Positions 25,509 through 33,476 of a stretch of 64,000 bases of DNA are shown here, piece by piece. The notes under the pieces were generated by a model, which saw only the letters and a list, made by a program, of their open reading frames with translations, was not told where the DNA came from and searched no databases. The translations under genes and the position numbers were made by a program. Each line of letters opens with the position of its first letter. Position 1 is the first letter of the stretch. This DNA is from Tersicoccus sp. Bi-70 (GTDB taxonomy: Bacteria; Actinomycetota; Actinomycetes; Actinomycetales; Micrococcaceae): NCBI RefSeq assembly GCF_001968825.1, contig NZ_MIEU01000016.1, forward strand, positions 372,001 to 436,000, read 5' to 3'.

Positions 25509-27185
25509 TCAGGGGCCGAGACGCAGCGGGATCTGCCGGACGGCCTCGTCGGGCTCGGGCACGGCCGCGATAGCGATGCCACTGGTCCCCGACGTCGTCA
25601 CCTGCGCGGCGTACACCGCTCCCCCGCCGGACTGCAGCACGACCGCGGCCGCGCCCGGCGCTCCTTGACGCGGATCCGTGAGCACGCTCCGGCCGGCGCC
25701 GACGCGCACCGTGCGTGCCGTCCCGAGCCGGCCGTCCGTGCCGACCGGGCGGATCGTCACCGTCGCGTCCCCGGCCGGTGCGGTCAGGGCCAGACGCGCG
25801 GTGCCGACGGGCACGACGGGCAGGACGGCGTCCTGGCCGAGCCGAGCGGTGGCGCCGGCCTGGGCGATGTCGACCGGACGGCGCACGGCGGTGCCGCGCA
25901 CGGTCCGCACCCCGGCGGTCACCGCGACGTCGGACTGCACGGTGATCCCCCACACCCCGGCCGGCAGGGCCTGCAGCGGCACCGTCGTCACGGCCCCACC
26001 GCGCGCCCGGACCACCCCGGCGCTGCCGAGCGCCACCTGACCCGACGGTCCGTGCGCCTGCACGCGGACCGTGGCGTCGCCGTCGCCGGCCACCGCGATC
26101 TGCAGCACCGGGACCGTGTCGGGCGCCGCGCGGCGCAGCGCGGCCGAGGCCGCCGGGGACTCGATGAGGACGCCGGGCACCGTGCGCGTGAGGGCCGGCC
26201 CCTGCGCGGGGGTGAGGTACTCGATTCCGCCGGGGGTGAGTCCGCGCAGCACGCTCTGCTGGATGACGGCCGCGACCGGCGCGCCCTTGCTGCGCACCCG
26301 CACCCCGAGGTCGGACTGGCCGGGCGCGAGTCCCGCGAGGACGATCGAGCGACTGCCCCCGGGGGCGAGGAGCAGCCCCTGGCTGCCCGCGGCGGTGATC
26401 GGGCCGCGCGTCCCGGTCAGATCCAGGTCCACGGTCGCGGGGCTGGTGCCCGGGTTGTGCAGGGTGAGGATCGCGGTGCGGCCGACGGTCGTCGAGGCGC
26501 CGAGCAGCCAGAGGTCGTTGCCGGGACGCTGGCAGCCGGCCGCCGCGAGCCCGCGGAGGTCGCCGTCGTCGGCGCGGTAGCCGAGCACGGCCGCGGCCGT
26601 CGTCGGCGTCTGCCCCACCGGGGCCGCGCGCAGCACCGAGGGGGCCGTGACGCCGATGCCGGTGCGGGCGGCGGCCCGCGCGGCACCGGTGGCGGTGCCG
26701 GAGGAGGACCGCGGCACCTCGGCCAGGGTCGCGAGCGGGCGTTCCCCGCTCAGGGGTTCGAGCACGGTGCCGCCGAGGACGCCGCTGCCGGTGCTGCCGA
26801 CGACGGCGCCGACCGTGGTCCGCGCGCTGGCCGAGACAGGGCTGAACCGGGGGTCCGTACCGGATCCGGCAGTGAGCAACCGCGGCGCGCCGGGGCAGAC
26901 GGCCGTCGTCTCGGCGGCCGGCACGGGCGCGACCGGGGCGGCGACGGAGCGGGCGCCCGCGGCGGGGGCCGTCCCCGGGATCAGCACGGGGCCGGCCACG
27001 AGCGCGCCGGCGGCGGCGAGCACGACGACGGACGCCGCGACGGACGCCGCCACCCGGCCGCGGCCGGTGCCAGCCGGTCGGTCCGATGCGGCTCGCTCGG
27101 GAGCCGGATGTCCCGACGCCGGACCGGCGAGCGCCGGCTCTTCCGGCGACGTCGAGCCGGCGGATCGGGCCGGGGTCTCAGCCAC
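25509..27185 (-). CDS. DUF5719 family membrane-anchored protein
   Basis: 558 residues. A Pro/Ala/Ser-rich cytoplasmic N-terminus precedes one membrane helix at about 58-80 (VAASVAASVVVLAAAGALVAG). The remaining ~470 residues are extracytoplasmic and beta-rich, with several Ig-like or beta-sandwich repeats and only two Cys (ETTAVCPGA, AAGCQRPGND), which may form a disulfide. DUF5719 proteins accompany the whiB-linked glycosyltransferase in Micrococcales. GTG 27185 overlaps the glycosyltransferase stop by 8 nt (GTGGCTGA), so the two are translationally coupled. Function is unknown; a scaffold or glycan-binding partner of the upstream enzyme is an inference from coupling. Confidence 0.82.
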   Translation of the reverse strand: MAETPARSAGSTSPEEPALAGPASGHPAPERAASDRPAGTGRGRVAASVAASVVVLAAAGALVAGPVLIPGTAPAAGARSVAAPVAPVPAAETTAVCPGAPRLLTAGSGTDPRFSPVSASARTTVGAVVGSTGSGVLGGTVLEPLSGERPLATLAEVPRSSSGTATGAARAAARTGIGVTAPSVLRAAPVGQTPTTAAAVLGYRADDGDLRGLAAAGCQRPGNDLWLLGASTTVGRTAILTLHNPGTSPATVDLDLTGTRGPITAAGSQGLLLAPGGSRSIVLAGLAPGQSDLGVRVRSKGAPVAAVIQQSVLRGLTPGGIEYLTPAQGPALTRTVPGVLIESPAASAALRRAAPDTVPVLQIAVAGDGDATVRVQAHGPSGQVALGSAGVVRARGGAVTTVPLQALPAGVWGITVQSDVAVTAGVRTVRGTAVRRPVDIAQAGATARLGQDAVLPVVPVGTARLALTAPAGDATVTIRPVGTDGRLGTARTVRVGAGRSVLTDPRQGAPGAAAVVLQSGGGAVYAAQVTTSGTSGIAIAAVPEPDEAVRQIPLRLGP

Positions 27186-30100
27186 GGGACGCCCCCTCGG
27201 GTTCGCGATCGGATCGGGTGACCGGGTCCCCGGTCGTCGGCGCTCCATCGCCGTCGTGGTCGTTCTCGGGGGGTCCGTCCTGACCGCGTCGGTCGCCGTC
27301 GTCGCCTCGGGGTGTCGATCGGCTCGTCGACCCGTCCCCGGTGGCCGGGGTACCGGTGGACCCGGCGCGCATCGGCGCGGGGTGGGTCCCGGCGACGTCC
27401 GCGGCGGTCGCACCCGCGCGGGCGGCGGCCCGGTGCAGCAGCGCGGCGTCGGACTGCTGCCAGTGCGGGGTGAGGCGGTGGGGCATCCGCAGCGGCAGCG
27501 CGAGCAGCAGGGTCAGGAGCAGGACGACGCCCTGCGCGGCGGCCCACCAGGGCGCGGCGGGGTGCCGGTACTGCGCGTGGAACGCGCCTCCTCCGGCGGG
27601 CACCGCGAAGGACTGGGCCCACGCCGACCGCCCGGTGCCGGTGCCGCCCGCGACCGGCGTCCCGCCGACGGTGGCGTTCCAGTGCACGTCGGCGCGCTCG
27701 GCGAGCACGACGTGCCGGCCCGGGGTGCCCGGCGGCAGCTGGGCGACCGTGCCGTCCGCCGTCGTCGGCAGGTACATCAGCGTGCCGCCCTGCGCGTCGA
27801 CGAGGCGGGCGCGGGCGACGACGGTGGCCCTGCCGGACGCGACCGCGGCCGGAGTCACGCGCCACAGCCACCCGGTGTCGGTGCGGCCCACGGCCACGAG
27901 CCCGGGCACGGTGTCGATGCGGGAGGCGAGCAGGTCGGTGCTGCTGCCGGCCCCGCGCAGGACGACGAACGCGGCGCCGAGGGACTCCAGATCCGCGGCC
28001 GGGTCCACGCCGTTGGCGGCGAGCACGGTGGCCGCGGCGCGGCGGGTGAGGGCCGTCGCGGGATCTCCGCCGGCGCCCGTGGCCTCCGCGGCGCCGTCGG
28101 CCGCGACGGCCGTCGACGCCCCGGCGCTGCCCTGGCCGAGCACGGTCGAGGAGAGGGCGTCCTCCGTCGTGCCCGTGCCGCTGACGAGGGAGGCCGTGGT
28201 GTCCTGGTGATCCGCGGCGTCGAGCACGAGGACGCGGGACCGGTCGGATCCGGTCGCGCGGTCCGCGGCGGTCGCGGGCAGGGACCGGGCGGGGACGGTG
28301 TGGACGGCGTCGGCACGGCCGGTCAGCACCGCCAGCTGGGCGGGACCGCCGTCGAGCCGGCTCGCGGCGAACAGGCCGAGCCCGGCCAGCGGCGCGACGC
28401 AGAGGACGGTGCACAGCAGCACGCCGGTGATCCGTCCGCCCCGGCCGAACGGGGTGCCGGCGGTGTCCGGCCGGTGGCGCCGGTGGACCGTCCACGCCTC
28501 GACACCGCTGGCGGCGGCGATGAGCAGGCCGAGGGCGATCAGCGACACCGCCGGGCCGGGGTACGGGCCCACGACGGTGCCGTCGTCGGCCGTCCCGGTG
28601 ACCAGCACCGACGCCAGCAGACTGGTGCCCAGGCCGAGCAGGACGGCGAGCCACGCGCCGCGGGCGGTCGCGGCGCGGCGGGGAGCGGCGAACAGGGCGG
28701 CCACGGCGAGGGCGAGCGCGGGTACACCGACGAGAAGCGCCCCGACCAGCACCCACGGCCCGCCGGGCAGCGCGGCCGCTGCGGCGTCCAGCTGCAGTCG
28801 TTCGGGGAAGCCGAGCAGTTGCAGCCCGAGGGGCGCGGACCGGGTGCCGAGCGGCAGGCCGGGATCGGCGAGGACGATCCGGAAGGACGCGACGGCGTCC
28901 GCAGCGGTCGTGCCGGCGCTCGCGGCGATCAGCCGGTCCACCAGCACGGGAGCGACGAGGACGAGGGGCGGCAGCAGGGCCCAGACGGCGGTCCGGGCAC
29001 GCCGGCCCAGCACCAGGGCGAGGACCAGGACGCCGGCGACCAGCGCGGGCAGCAGCACGGGCGCGGACGCGGTGACGGCGGCGGCCGCGAGACCGGCCGC
29101 CGCCGCGGCGGTCCACGACGGCGTGCCGCCGGTGCCCGCGCGCGGCAGGTTGCCGATGCTGCTGACGCGGCCGCGTGCGTCGATGCGGTGCGTGCGTGCG
29201 CCGCCGACGGCCCGGACGGTGCCCAGCACGGCGAGCGGCAGCAGCACGTGGGCGAGCACGGCGCCGAGGCGGCCCGCTCCCAGGGCGGTCTGCAGGGCCG
29301 GCACCGCCGCGTACACCAGCGCCGCCCAGAACCGGACGGACCGGCGGGCGGTGACCGCGCCGACGGCGAGCCACGCGGTCAGGGCGCTCAGCGCGAACGC
29401 CAGCGGGAACAGCCAGGCGACGACCATCGAACCGTTGCCCGCCCCGAGCAGCGCGAGGCCGGCGAGCAGGACGGTGAACGGGTCCGGCACGGCCGGCCAG
29501 CCGGCGCCCAGCGCCGACCACCAGGAGGTGGCGTGGGCGAGCACCGCGCCGAGCTCCGGCGAGAGGGGTAGCAGGGCGCCGCCCGCGACCGCGGGCCCGG
29601 CGAAGAAGGAACCGAAGGCGAGGGCGCCCGCGGTGAGGGTCAGCGCGACGACGAGCAGGACGGTCGCCGTGCTGCCGTTGCGGGCGGGCGTGGCGAGGGA
29701 GGTGAAGTCGTCGCGGCCGACGGTGTCACCGGTCGCCTCCGTCGTGCCGTCCGAGGCGCCCGTGCCGTCCCCCACCACGGTGCCGGCGACGGCCTCGCCG
29801 CGGGACCGGCGGTGGGCACGGACGTCCCGCGCCGGGGTGAACAGCGGCTTCACGACGGCCCGGGAGACGCGGCGGCTGCGTTCGGCGCGCCGGCGGGACC
29901 GGTGCAGCAGGCGGGGCCGGAGGAGCGCGGAGAGGGTGGCACCCAGCTCGGTGGCGCCGTGGCCGGGATCCTTGGCGAGCAAGCTGACGAGGAAGGTGCC
30001 CAGACTACCGAGCAGGGCGCCGAGCAGGGTGAACGGCAGGCGCCAGGCGGGGGCGTGGGTCAGCCGCAGGTGCACCTGGGCACGGCGGCGCAGCGCGTGC

Positions 30101-30810
30101 TCCCGGCCCCGGGGGCGGGCCGCCGCGCGGTCGGCGGCGTGATGGATGCGGGCGCGCGGTACGACGACCACGCGGTTCCCGGCGAGCCGGTTGCGCCAGC
30201 ACAGGTCGACGTCGTCGCCGGCCACGGGAAGGGCCGGGTCGAATCCGCCGAGGGCGTCCCACACGTCGCGGCGGATCAGCATGCCGGCGGTGTTGACGGC
30301 GAACACGTCGCTCACCGCGTCGTACTGGCCCTGGTCCTGTTCGTCCGGGGCGATCAGGATGAGCCGCTCGGTCCAGCGGCTCACGTGCACGCCGACGTCC
30401 AGCAGGGCGCGGGGGTCGTCCCAGTGGACCTGTTTGCAGCCGGCGACGGTCACCGAGGGGGCGGTCTCGACGGCGGCGAGCAGCCGGGCCAGCGCGTCGG
30501 GGGCCGGGGCGCCGTCGTCGTGCAGCAGCCAGATCCAGCGGGACTCGGCGGGGCCGGGATCGCCGATCAGTCCGTCGGCGTCCTGCAGGCCGCGGGCGAC
30601 GGCGGCGGAGAAGACGGTGCCGGGATCGGTGTGCACCAGCCGCGAACCGGCGGGCAGCCCGGCTCGCAGCAGGGCGACGCTACCGTCGCGGGAGCCGGTG
30701 TCGACGGCCACGACGGCGTCGACGGGGCGCTGCTGGTCGGTCAGTCCCGCAAGGGTCCGCCGCAGATATCGCTCGCCGTCGTGCGCGACGAGGACGGCCG
30801 TGACGTGCAC
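27178..30810 (-). CDS. Family 2 glycosyltransferase fused to a multi-pass membrane protein
   Basis: 1210 residues. An N-terminal GT-A domain (1 to about 240) begins VTAVLVAHDGERYLRRTL. It contains the acidic LLHDDGAPAP (Asp 98-99) and AVNTAGMLIRRDVW, then FDPALPVAGDDVDLCWRNR, typical of rhamnosyl/galactofuranosyl-type GT2 enzymes. A membrane hairpin follows at about 290-320, then a Ser/Thr/Gly-rich linker. After it come about twelve hydrophobic helices (430-860), a large extracytoplasmic region (880-1120), a final helix (LLLTLLLALPL) and a charged tail. It starts 7 nt after the whiB stop and overlaps DUF5719. A role in building a cell-surface polysaccharide is inferred; the acceptor is unknown. 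Confidence 0.87.
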   Translation of the reverse strand: MHVTAVLVAHDGERYLRRTLAGLTDQQRPVDAVVAVDTGSRDGSVALLRAGLPAGSRLVHTDPGTVFSAAVARGLQDADGLIGDPGPAESRWIWLLHDDGAPAPDALARLLAAVETAPSVTVAGCKQVHWDDPRALLDVGVHVSRWTERLILIAPDEQDQGQYDAVSDVFAVNTAGMLIRRDVWDALGGFDPALPVAGDDVDLCWRNRLAGNRVVVVPRARIHHAADRAAARPRGREHALRRRAQVHLRLTHAPAWRLPFTLLGALLGSLGTFLVSLLAKDPGHGATELGATLSALLRPRLLHRSRRRAERSRRVSRAVVKPLFTPARDVRAHRRSRGEAVAGTVVGDGTGASDGTTEATGDTVGRDDFTSLATPARNGSTATVLLVVALTLTAGALAFGSFFAGPAVAGGALLPLSPELGAVLAHATSWWSALGAGWPAVPDPFTVLLAGLALLGAGNGSMVVAWLFPLAFALSALTAWLAVGAVTARRSVRFWAALVYAAVPALQTALGAGRLGAVLAHVLLPLAVLGTVRAVGGARTHRIDARGRVSSIGNLPRAGTGGTPSWTAAAAAGLAAAAVTASAPVLLPALVAGVLVLALVLGRRARTAVWALLPPLVLVAPVLVDRLIAASAGTTAADAVASFRIVLADPGLPLGTRSAPLGLQLLGFPERLQLDAAAAALPGGPWVLVGALLVGVPALALAVAALFAAPRRAATARGAWLAVLLGLGTSLLASVLVTGTADDGTVVGPYPGPAVSLIALGLLIAAASGVEAWTVHRRHRPDTAGTPFGRGGRITGVLLCTVLCVAPLAGLGLFAASRLDGGPAQLAVLTGRADAVHTVPARSLPATAADRATGSDRSRVLVLDAADHQDTTASLVSGTGTTEDALSSTVLGQGSAGASTAVAADGAAEATGAGGDPATALTRRAAATVLAANGVDPAADLESLGAAFVVLRGAGSSTDLLASRIDTVPGLVAVGRTDTGWLWRVTPAAVASGRATVVARARLVDAQGGTLMYLPTTADGTVAQLPPGTPGRHVVLAERADVHWNATVGGTPVAGGTGTGRSAWAQSFAVPAGGGAFHAQYRHPAAPWWAAAQGVVLLLTLLLALPLRMPHRLTPHWQQSDAALLHRAAARAGATAADVAGTHPAPMRAGSTGTPATGDGSTSRSTPRGDDGDRRGQDGPPENDHDGDGAPTTGDPVTRSDREPEGASRG

Positions 30811-30817
30811 GCCGGTG

Positions 30818-31366
30818 TCAGACGGCGCGCCTGCGCAGCCGGCGGCGCTCGCGCTCGGACATGCCGCCCCAGATGCCGAACCGCTCGTCGTTCTCGAGGG
30901 CGTACTGGAGGCACTGCGAACGGACCGTGCAGGCACCGCAGACCTTCTTGGCGTCGCGGGTCGAGCCGCCCTTCTCGGGGAAGAACGCCTCGGGGTCGGT
31001 CTGGGCGCACAGGGCGTCGGCCTGCCAGGAGAGCTCGCCGTCGTCGGCGGGATCCGGGGACGTGCCCGGCAGCCCGAGCCAGATGGCGGGGCTGACCTGG
31101 TGGTCGTACGCGTGCTCGGTGTGCTGCGGCGCCGCGGCTGGAGCGCCGGCGAGCGCGGTGACACCGGACTCCTCGAGGGCCTCGTGCTCGGCGAGGAAGG
31201 CGGTGGCAGCATCCTCGAGGGACCGCTGCGTGTGTTCCCGGTACCGCCGTGAGGCGTCCGGGTCGGCGGGGTCGACGTACCAGTCGTCGGGGACGGCTCG
31301 GGCCCCGTGCCGACTGGCGGTATCCGCGGCGAGATAACGCTCCTGCGCCTGCTCCGCTGCTCCCAC
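30818..31366 (-). CDS. whiB: WhiB family transcriptional regulator (WhiB2/WhmD-like)
   Basis: Small Fe-S regulator of cell division/differentiation genes. Of 182 residues, the C-terminal WhiB domain has Cys 120, 143, 146 and 152 for a [4Fe-4S] cluster, the turn FGIWGGMSERER (about 163-174) and a basic DNA-binding tail RRRLRRRAV. The N-terminal ~105 residues are an extra, mostly unstructured acidic/Ala-rich segment absent from minimal WhiB proteins. The start is GTG 31366 with GAGGAG 5 nt upstream. Its probable promoter lies ~300 nt further up, overlapped by a palindrome. It is the first gene of the operon with the glycosyltransferase and DUF5719. Confidence 0.9.
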   Translation of the reverse strand: MGAAEQAQERYLAADTASRHGARAVPDDWYVDPADPDASRRYREHTQRSLEDAATAFLAEHEALEESGVTALAGAPAAAPQHTEHAYDHQVSPAIWLGLPGTSPDPADDGELSWQADALCAQTDPEAFFPEKGGSTRDAKKVCGACTVRSQCLQYALENDERFGIWGGMSERERRRLRRRAV

Positions 31367-31674
31367 TGGTGCTCCTCGTCTGCTCGGTCTACTGGATGGT
31401 GCACGGACAGAAGACCGCCTGGTCCCCCCGGTCGGTCGGGCGCATCCGGAGACCCCACCGATCGGCTGGTTGAGACCTCCGGCCGGTGTGCAGACTCGGT
31501 CCCGCGGGTCCGCCACCGGCTCGGATGAGGAGTCCGGTCGTCCCCGGCTCTCCCGCGGTGGTGTCCGCTGGTGGTGCTCGGGTACCCTCGGCGGTGGCCG
31601 CTCCGGGCTGACATGGTGGATCGCTGGTCGGGTGTGCTGGGTTCTCGTCCGGCCGCGCCTGGGCCGACGACCTA

Positions 31675-31704
31675 ATTACACGCGTGTAAGTACAGCAACG
31701 TCAA
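31675..31704 (-). promoter_or_regulatory. near-consensus promoter of the whiB operon
   Basis: On the minus strand TTGACG (31704-31699), an 18-nt spacer, then TGTAAT (31680-31675). Each box differs from the housekeeping sigma consensus at one position, which is rare in DNA this GC-rich. Predicted transcription start is near 31668, giving a leader of about 300 nt before the whiB GTG. Confidence 0.6.
31676..31689. promoter_or_regulatory. 14-bp perfect palindrome, candidate operator
   Basis: TTACACGCGTGTAA is a perfect inverted repeat lying across the -10 box and spacer of the whiB promoter, so a dimeric protein bound here would block RNA polymerase. It is one base longer in the centre than the BldD-type TNAC-N5-GTNA site. 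The regulator is not identified. Confidence 0.55.
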
Positions 31705-31868
31705 GCCATTCGGGCGAATGCGAGGCCGCTCCGGCGTGTTGGCCTTTCTCGGGCGTGTCGCACGTCGCGGCACGCCATCGGTGTGCTGGGTGCGCCGGCA
31801 CGGGGATCTCGCGGCACCGGTCCTGCGAGAGAATGGTGCGGCTCCCCTCCCGACCGGAAGGCTTTCCC

Positions 31869-32573
31869 ATGACCTCCCCCACCGCGGCCGCGCCGTCGCC
31901 CCGGTTCCGTGATCTCGACCGCGCCCTCGCGTCCGCCGGCCCCGCGCCGCGGCTGGTCTGGTACGGCTCGGCCGGCGAACGGATCGAGCTCTCGGGCGCG
32001 GTGTTGCTGAACTGGGCGGCGAAGACCGCCAATCTGCTCGTCGAGGAGTGCGACGTCGACCCCGGCACCGCCGTCGGCCTGGACCTGCCCGTGCACTGGC
32101 GGACGCTGGCGATCGCGCTCGGCGCCTGGCAGACCGGTGCCGTCCTGCACACCGGAGCGGTGGACGGTGCTGTGGCGGTGTACATCGGCGGGGCGCCGGC
32201 CGAGGACGGCACCATGCGGGCGGACCACGACGTCGTCGTCGCCCTCGGCACCCTCGACCTCGCCTGGCCGGGCCGGCTGCCCGCCGACGTCCTCGACTAC
32301 GCGGCCATGGTCCGGGCGTTCGGGGACGGCTTCGGGGGCACCCCCGCGACGGGTCCGCTCGAGCTGCGCCGGGACGGCGAACCGGTCGCGCTGTCCGCGT
32401 CGGAGACGGCGGGTGCCGGAACGCGGGCGCTGGATCCGGCCCTCGGCGTCACGGGCACGCTCGTGGCGGCGGTGGGCGCCTGGCTCGACGGCGCGGCCGT
32501 GCTGATCACGGACAAGACGGACGGCGTCACCGATGCGGTGCTCGCCTCCGAGCGCGCCGTCCGCGCGTCCTGA
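31869..32573 (+). CDS. TIGR03089 family protein (ANL-like, truncated)
   Basis: 234 residues. It belongs to the actinobacterial TIGR03089 group, which resembles the N-terminal part of acyl-adenylate-forming (ANL) enzymes (RFRDLDRAL at the start, SGAVLLNWAAKTANLLVEE, GTAVGLDLPVHWRTLAIALGAW). It lacks the phosphate-binding Ser/Thr/Gly loop, the A8 hinge and the C-terminal domain, so it cannot adenylate substrates like a full ligase. ATG 31869 has GGAAGG 7 nt upstream. It faces away from whiB; gtrA converges on it. Function is unknown. Confidence 0.85.
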   Translation: MTSPTAAAPSPRFRDLDRALASAGPAPRLVWYGSAGERIELSGAVLLNWAAKTANLLVEECDVDPGTAVGLDLPVHWRTLAIALGAWQTGAVLHTGAVDGAVAVYIGGAPAEDGTMRADHDVVVALGTLDLAWPGRLPADVLDYAAMVRAFGDGFGGTPATGPLELRRDGEPVALSASETAGAGTRALDPALGVTGTLVAAVGAWLDGAAVLITDKTDGVTDAVLASERAVRAS

Positions 32574-32646
32574 CGGCGCCGGTGCCGCCTGTCGGTCCCG
32601 GCTCCCGGTCGCGTCTCGGCCGCCTCCGGCGGGTGATGCCGCGGCC

Positions 32647-33228
32647 TCAGCGGCCCTCGTGCTCCATGCCCTGACGCACCTCGTCACGGTGCACCTCGTC
32701 GGCGCGGATCTGGCGCAGTCGCTCGGTCTCGGTCCAGCGGTGCTGATCCTGGGCCGCGATGTCGTCGGCGAACTCGGGCTCGGTGTTCAGCTCGGCCGAG
32801 AACACCCAGTACCGGTAGGCGATGAAACGGAAGACGGTGCCCAGGGCCAGGCCCACGACGCCGCCGGCGATGAAGGAGGACGTCGTGTCGCGCAGGCCCA
32901 GCACGTAGGACGTGAACCACACGCAGCCGGCCTCGATGCCGACGCCGATGGCGTTGATGACGAGGAACTGGACTAGCTCGCGGACCTTGTTGGGCTGCCG
33001 CTTGTGCCGGAACGTCCAGTAGCGGTTGGCGACCCAGGCGAAGAGGGTCGCGACGATGCCGGAGACGACCTTGGCCTTGGCGTGGCTGTCGGCCATGGGG
33101 CCGTGAACGAGGAGGAACCAGACGCCGTTGTTGATGACGACGCCGACCGCGCCGACGGTTCCGAACTTCAGGACCTCCCGGACGAACATCGAGAACAGCC
33201 CACGGAACCGCTCCATCAGTGCCTGCAT
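32647..33228 (-). CDS. GtrA family membrane protein
   Basis: GtrA-like protein with four membrane helices, implicated in moving polyprenyl-linked sugars across the membrane. From ATG 33228 it has 193 residues. Helix 1 is VLKFGTVGAVGVVINNGVWF. The loop FAWVANRYWTFRHKRQPN is the family signature, and helices 3-4 contain FLVINAIGVGIEAGCVWF and GTVFRFIAYRYWVF. A charged C-terminal tail of ~45 residues (WTETERLRQIRADEVHRDEV) is extra. ATG 33228 has GAGGT 4 nt upstream. A leaderless GTG at 33351 in the same frame would add 41 residues of lower GC3, so two start sites are possible. Confidence 0.88.
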   Translation of the reverse strand: MQALMERFRGLFSMFVREVLKFGTVGAVGVVINNGVWFLLVHGPMADSHAKAKVVSGIVATLFAWVANRYWTFRHKRQPNKVRELVQFLVINAIGVGIEAGCVWFTSYVLGLRDTTSSFIAGGVVGLALGTVFRFIAYRYWVFSAELNTEPEFADDIAAQDQHRWTETERLRQIRADEVHRDEVRQGMEHEGR

Positions 33229-33357
33229 GCTGACCTCGCCATCGTGCTGGTGGACCGCTGTCGCGCGGATCGTGCTGGTGTCCTGCGGGTCCCGCGATCG
33301 TGTCGGGACCGGTGGACATCGGCGACCGCCGGCCGGACCAGCCGCGACCACGGGGAC

Positions 33358-33363
33358 ACTCTA
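33358..33363 (-). promoter_or_regulatory. -10 hexamer upstream of gtrA
   Basis: TAGAGT on the minus strand, exactly 6 nt before an in-frame GTG (33351) and ~130 nt before the Shine-Dalgarno-led ATG at 33228. Confidence 0.45.
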
Positions 33364-33464
33364 CCGCCGGCCCCTGCGCGCCCGCGGGTGGTGGGGCCGT
33401 GACGATGCCCACCACCCGTCAGGCCATCCGCGGTCATCGGGCACGGGCCGTCCGGTCCGCTGGA

Positions 33465-33470
33465 TAGGCT
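33465..33470 (+). promoter_or_regulatory. leaderless -10 hexamer for purK
   Basis: TAGGCT, 6 nt, then ATG 33477; no ribosome binding site. Confidence 0.55.
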
Positions 33471-33476
33471 GGCGGC

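Larger units (their letters stand above)
31367..31868. other. 502-bp divergent regulatory region between whiB and TIGR03089
   Basis: No convincing gene lies here; open frames have poor codon structure and are upstream extensions of the flanking genes. It holds the whiB promoter, a 14-bp palindrome and a ~300-nt whiB leader. The stretch around 31670-31740 is visibly more A/T-rich than the rest of the window. Confidence 0.6.

Noticed and set aside
31676-31689. BldD binding site at whiB
   Set aside because: The palindrome has one base too many in the centre for the TNAC-N5-GTNA pattern as I know it; kept only as an unassigned operator.
31367-31868. Protein-coding extensions of whiB or TIGR03089 into the divergent region
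   Set aside because: Both genes have clear Shine-Dalgarno-led starts, and the region contains a strong promoter and palindrome.
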